DNA from: JBDUDK01 sp040002995
GTDB lineage: Bacteria > Actinomycetota > Acidimicrobiia > Acidimicrobiales > Ilumatobacteraceae
Length of the DNA stretch: 33,938 nt
Direction: 5' to 3'
NCBI GenBank assembly: GCA_040002995.1
Contig: JBDUDK010000060.1
Coordinates: 1-33,938, forward strand
The translations under genes and the position numbers were made by a program. Shown here piece after piece: positions 31,232 to 33,938 of the stretch. The notes below the pieces were generated by a model, which worked only from the letters and a program-made list of their open reading frames with translations, made no database searches and was not told where the DNA came from. How positions within the stretch are numbered: position 1 is the stretch's first letter; each line of letters begins with the position of its first letter.

Positions 31232-32668
31232 ATGCTGGCGCCGCAGACCGTTCCCGCCACGGCCGATGAGCTTTCCAGTAGTCGTCGCCGCACGCTCACG
31301 TGGGGCACCCTCATCGCAGTGGCGCTCGCCGTCTGGGGTTGGCGAATCGGACTGCGTCCTCTCGGTGACAACAGCTTCCTGACCCATCTCGAAACGGGCC
31401 GGCGCATCCTCGATCACGGCATACCGCGGCGCGATCCGTACACCTTCACCGCGCCGGGAACTCCGTGGGTCGTGCAGAGCTGGCTCGCATCCGCGTGGTA
31501 CGGGGTACTCGATCGGGTCGGAGGCTGGAGGGCCCTGCAGCTGTTCACCGGGGCGGTGACGCTGGCGCTGTCGATGATCATCTGGCGTCTGACGGTGCCG
31601 GCCCGCTCGGTGCTCGCACGAGCCGCGATCGCCGCGTTGGCGCTCGCCGTCGCCACCGGCACATGGTCAGAACGGCCGCTGCTTCTCGGGCTGCTGTTTC
31701 TCGGGCTGAGCCTGCTCGCCGTCGATGGCCGTCTCGACGCGCGGTGGCTCATTCCGATCGGCTGGTTGTGGGTCAACGCGCACGGCTCGTTCCCGCTCGG
31801 GCTACTGGCGGTCGGGGTCATCACGCTCGGCCGGCGCCTCGAAGGTGAATCAATAGCGAACGGGCTGCGCGCGCTCAAACTCCTCGCGCTGGGCATGGTG
31901 CTCGGCGGGATCAATCCGCTCGGTCCGAAGCTCTTGACGTTTCCGATCCACTTGTTGGGGCGCCAGGCGATCCTGAATCACATCCTCGAGTGGCAGGCGC
32001 CGAGGTTCATCATTCCGGGACAGCGGCTCTTTCTCCTGCAGGTTGCCGTGGCGGCTCTGTTGCTCGCCCGCCGGCGTAACTGGGTCCTCGGTGTGTCGAT
32101 GGCCGTATTCGTCCCGTTGGCCCTTCTCAGCGCCCGCAACATCAACGTGGCCAGCTTGGTGCTGCTCATGGCGATGGCGCCGAGCGCCCGGACGGAGCGG
32201 GGTCTGTCGGGTGAACAAACGGCGCGTGCAGCGACGTTGGGGACACCGATCCTGTTGTGCTTCGGCCTGCTCATGACGCTCGTGTCGACCACGAAGCCGG
32301 CGGTCGATCTATCGGGGTACCCGATGAAGGCCGTGACGTGGATCGACGCGCACACCGACATCACCGCGGAGCGGATCGCCACGCAGGACGTGATCGGCAA
32401 CTTCCTCGAGCTCGTCGGTAACGGACACATTCCGGTGTTCGTCGACGATCGTGCCGACATGTTCCCGGAGGCCGTTTTCAACGACTCGATCAAGCTGCTC
32501 GACGCCGACCGGTCGTGGGCCGAGGTGTTGAACCGCTACCACGTGACGCTGGTGTTGTGGGCGGCCACGAGCCCGCTCGCGGCCGTCCTCGAGGCCTCCC
32601 CGAACTGGCACGTCGTCTACGACGACGACGACTGGATCGTGGCCGCCCCCATCGACCGCACCCTCTAG
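31232..32668 (+). CDS. GT-C-like polytopic membrane protein
   Basis: The 478-residue protein has about nine to ten membrane segments and a soluble C-terminal part of about 115 residues. Near the start it shows LGDNSFLTHLETGRRILDHG followed by IPRRDPYTFTAPGTPWV, a pattern found in GT-C glycosyltransferase-like membrane proteins, where the early aspartate lies in the first outer loop. The C-terminal segment (AERIATQDVIGNFLELV, IPVFVDDRADMFPEAVFNDS, YHVTLVLWAATSPLAAVLE) is typical of the same group. Lipid-linked sugar transfer is therefore plausible but not proven. It starts 18 nt after tadC and is followed by an intrinsic terminator, so it is the last gene of the tad operon and may modify the pilus or envelope. 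Confidence 0.72.
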   Translation: MLAPQTVPATADELSSSRRRTLTWGTLIAVALAVWGWRIGLRPLGDNSFLTHLETGRRILDHGIPRRDPYTFTAPGTPWVVQSWLASAWYGVLDRVGGWRALQLFTGAVTLALSMIIWRLTVPARSVLARAAIAALALAVATGTWSERPLLLGLLFLGLSLLAVDGRLDARWLIPIGWLWVNAHGSFPLGLLAVGVITLGRRLEGESIANGLRALKLLALGMVLGGINPLGPKLLTFPIHLLGRQAILNHILEWQAPRFIIPGQRLFLLQVAVAALLLARRRNWVLGVSMAVFVPLALLSARNINVASLVLLMAMAPSARTERGLSGEQTARAATLGTPILLCFGLLMTLVSTTKPAVDLSGYPMKAVTWIDAHTDITAERIATQDVIGNFLELVGNGHIPVFVDDRADMFPEAVFNDSIKLLDADRSWAEVLNRYHVTLVLWAATSPLAAVLEASPNWHVVYDDDDWIVAAPIDRTL

Positions 32669-32690
32669 GGCTTCGCCCGGGGAACGAAGT

Positions 32691-32758
32691 CTCGAAACGT
32701 GCCTCCAGGGGCACCAACCCTCGAAACGTGTCTCGAGGACAACGAACCCTCGGAACGT
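32691..32758 (+). repeat. Three imperfect 29-bp-spaced repeats after the tad operon
   Basis: CTCGAAACGT (32691-32700), CTCGAAACGT (32720-32729) and CTCGGAACGT (32749-32758) recur at an exact 29-bp period in noncoding DNA. The second lies in a hairpin, CCTCGA-N8-TCGAGG. They stand between the operon stop and its terminator. The function is unknown. Confidence 0.7.
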
Positions 32759-32796
32759 CTCCGGCCGGCGCCGCTACATGGAAGAGGAATTGCGAA

Positions 32797-32831
32797 GGAC
32801 CTCCCCGCACCGAGGAGGCCCTTCTATTTTT
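32797..32831 (+). terminator. Intrinsic terminator of the tad operon
   Basis: GGACCTCC (32797-32804) pairs with GGAGGCCC (32814-32821) with one A-C mismatch around a 9-nt loop, followed by TTCTATTTTT. It ends the plus-strand tad transcript before the convergent pilin genes. Confidence 0.75.
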
Positions 32832-32866
32832 CGTGTACCAATTGTCGGGCCCCTAAGGCCCCGACA

Positions 32867-33064
32867 TCACGATCCGGCGCCGCTGACCCCACTCGCGATC
32901 ACGCTGAACTTGTTGGACGCCGCGCTGCCCAGCAGGGTCACTGCTGCAATGCAGACCAACGCGATCAGCGCAACGAGGAGGGCGTATTCGACGAGGCTCG
33001 CAGCCCGGTCGTCTTTGACACGGGCACGAACCCAAGCGGTGAGGTAAATCCAGTTCGAATGCAC
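32867..33064 (-). CDS. Flp-type pilin 1
   Basis: This 65-residue prepilin has a 21-residue leader (MHSNWIYLTAWVRARVKDDR plus A) and then ASLVEYALLVALIALVCIAA, the hydrophobic Flp pilin core with the conserved glutamate five residues after the cut. Pilins 2 and 3 have glycine just before the cut; here it is alanine, which may lower processing. After the core come TLLGSAASNKFSVIA and the shared end SGAGS. The GTG start has GGGGAA upstream. It is the last of three pilin genes on this strand and is convergent with the tad operon. Confidence 0.9.
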   Translation of the reverse strand: MHSNWIYLTAWVRARVKDDRAASLVEYALLVALIALVCIAAVTLLGSAASNKFSVIASGVSGAGS

Positions 33065-33130
33065 GCCGGTTCCCCAATCTCGCTATGGCCAGAGGATGAA
33101 GATGTTCCTAGACAGCACAGCCGGCGGTCC

Positions 33131-33295
33131 TCAGCTCCCGGCGCCCGACAGCAAGCTGCCGGACTTGGAGAGCGAGAGGGCCGTCGAGCTTCCGAAATAC
33201 GTCATTGCGGCAACACAAACCAGGGTGATGAGGGCGAGTACGAGGGCGTATTCCACTAGGGAGGCGCCCTCGTCGTTGAACAGATGTTTGTTCAT
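33131..33295 (-). CDS. Flp-type pilin 2 (54 residues)
   Basis: Translating the minus strand from the ATG at 33295 gives a very short prepilin: leader MNKHLFNDEG, then ASLVEYALVLALITLVCVAA, MTYFGSSTALSLSKSGSLL and the end SGAGS. It has the glycine before the cut and the glutamate at +5. The leader is less than half as long as in pilins 1 and 3, and the tail differs most from theirs. GGAGG eight bases upstream is a good ribosome-binding site. An intrinsic terminator lies just upstream, between it and pilin 3, so pilin 3 may be made in excess of pilins 1 and 2. The short length makes this gene easy to overlook. Confidence 0.9.
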   Translation of the reverse strand: MNKHLFNDEGASLVEYALVLALITLVCVAAMTYFGSSTALSLSKSGSLLSGAGS

Positions 33296-33308
33296 CTCAC
33301 TTCCCTCC

Positions 33309-33350
33309 AAGAAAGCAAACAGGGCGGGCCGGTTTTGGCCGGACCGCCCT
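33309..33350 (-). terminator. Intrinsic terminator (or attenuator) between pilin 3 and pilin 2
   Basis: On the minus strand AGGGCGG-T-CCGG-CCAAAA-CCGG-C-CCGCCCT forms a 7+4 bp stem with one mismatch, followed by GTTTGCTTTCTT. It lies between the pilin 3 stop and the pilin 2 ribosome-binding site. It should stop part of the transcripts and raise the pilin 3 share. Confidence 0.65.
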
Positions 33351-33370
33351 GAGCTTCACGTGCTTCAGGT

Positions 33371-33574
33371 TCAGGAACCGGCGCCGCTGATCGCGCTGCC
33401 GATGGTGCTGAACTTGGTAGAAGCCGAGCTACCGAGCAGGCTGACGGCCGCGATGCAGACGACAGCGATGAGGGCGACGAGAAGGGCGTACTCCACAAGC
33501 GAGGCGCCACGCTCTTCCTTGACATGCGCGCGAATCCACGTTGCGAGAACGTCCCACTGAGTCTTGAGGTCCAT
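33371..33574 (-). CDS. Flp-type pilin 3
   Basis: This 67-residue prepilin has a leader of 23 residues ending KEERG, a cut before ASLVEYALLVALIAVVCIAA, then VSLLGSSASTKFSTIGSAI and the end SGAGS. It is close to pilin 1 in leader (WIRAHVKEERG against WVRARVKDDRA) and core, so the two arose by duplication. GGGAG lies about eight bases before the ATG. As the first gene of the cluster and the one before the terminator, it is the likely major pilin. The 152-nt gap upstream, towards the LuxR-type gene, should contain the promoter, but no convincing -35/-10 pair was found there. Confidence 0.93.
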   Translation of the reverse strand: MDLKTQWDVLATWIRAHVKEERGASLVEYALLVALIAVVCIAAVSLLGSSASTKFSTIGSAISGAGS

Positions 33575-33726
33575 TTAGTTACTCCCGTTCGATGCGTAAG
33601 GGTCAGGTGTGCTGGAGGCTTTTATGTCTTCCTGCACAGATAGATATCGACCCTGGCCAGCTGCGGTTAATAGGGCACGCGGACCAATCGTCTGGTTGCC
33701 CTTGACACCGTCTTGAGGATCGCTTG

Positions 33727-33938
33727 CTACTGCAGCCTGACGATGCCGCGGCGCACGGCCTGCAGCACGGCCTGGGTGCGGTCCCGGGCATCGAGCTTCT
33801 CGTAAATCGACGCCAGATGGTTCTTCACCGTCTTCTGGCTGATGAAGAGTTTGGACGCCACCTCGGGCGTCGACGCTCCGTCGGCGATCAGCTGGAGCAC
33901 CTCTTCCTCACGCCGGCTGATCACCTTCTCGTCCTCGG
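33727..33938 (-). CDS. LuxR/NarL-type regulator, C-terminal part
   Basis: The minus-strand frame enters from the right edge (EDEKVISRREEEVLQLIADG) and ends at 33727 with GIVRLQ. It contains a complete LuxR-type helix-turn-helix: SRREEEVLQLIADGASTPEV, ASKLFISQKTVKNHLASIYE, KLDARDRTQAVLQAVRRGIV. The recognition helix is SQKTVKNHLASIYEKL. The upstream part, probably a receiver or sensor domain, lies beyond the window; a GTG at 33924 is open but is unlikely to be the true start because it would leave only the DNA-binding domain. It lies upstream of the pilin genes on the same strand and may regulate them, but only position supports that. Confidence 0.9.
   Translation of the reverse strand, partial: EDEKVISRREEEVLQLIADGASTPEVASKLFISQKTVKNHLASIYEKLDARDRTQAVLQAVRRGIVRLQ

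Noticed and set aside
33702..33707. TTGACA, a consensus -35 hexamer on the plus strand
   Set aside because: No matching -10 at the right distance and no plus-strand gene follows before the window ends.

Overview
The window looks like chromosomal DNA from a high-GC actinobacterium, most likely of the class Acidimicrobiia. This is inferred from the high GC content with GTG and TTG starts, a 13E12/DUF222 nuclease behind an actinobacterial LexA box, an actinobacterial pdtaR-polA-rpsA order, a fabD-fabH-fabG-acpP-fabF operon, a cyclase/ATPase regulator, and a Tad pilus locus with tiny Flp pilins. No phage, insertion sequence, integrase or CRISPR array is visible.

Layout. 1-600: 5' end of a DUF222 nuclease gene (minus strand) with a perfect SOS box over its start codon. 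600-1544: secreted collagen-like protein with seven 9-bp repeats. 1608-4209: tightly coupled trpF-trpB-trpA. 4237-6640: a small Cys/His protein and an OafA-type acyltransferase with an SGNH domain. 6691-7568 (minus): bcp and a FabZ-like dehydratase, translationally coupled. 7610-11259: a large cyclase-NTPase regulator and a GNAT acetyltransferase. 11267-12133 (minus): aldo/keto reductase. 12208-16470 (minus): type II fatty-acid synthase operon whose FabD carries an extra C-terminal domain. 16581-16665: tRNA-Leu(CAA). 16678-18621: NTF2-like, VOC and metallo-beta-lactamase-fold proteins plus a frameshifted small gene. 18690-24701: coiled-coil protein, PdtaR-like antiterminator, DNA polymerase I, small membrane protein, methyltransferase, ribosomal protein S1. 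24888-32668: Tad/Flp pilus assembly operon (cpaB, tadZ, tadA, VWA-tadB fusion, tadC) ending in a GT-C-like membrane protein. 32867-33574 (minus): three Flp pilin genes, one of only 54 codons. The right edge cuts a LuxR-type regulator.

How the parts relate. The trp genes form the end of tryptophan synthesis. The fab operon plus the nearby FabZ-like dehydratase supply most of the fatty-acid elongation cycle; no enoyl reductase is present. The tad operon and the pilin cluster, convergent across an intrinsic terminator, encode the motor, platform and subunits of one pilus; no prepilin peptidase, TadE/F or secretin-like protein is in the window.

Main observations. (1) A 50-52 bp intergenic repeat occurs three times, always just downstream of a stop codon and in the same orientation to that gene. 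(2) Nine genes have TANNNT placed 6-8 nt before the start codon, the signature of leaderless transcripts. (3) One of these is merged with a perfect LexA operator. (4) FabD is fused to a lysine-less biotinyl/lipoyl-like domain. (5) TadB is fused to an N-terminal von Willebrand A-like domain with an imperfect metal site. All functions are read from sequence motifs; no database search was possible.
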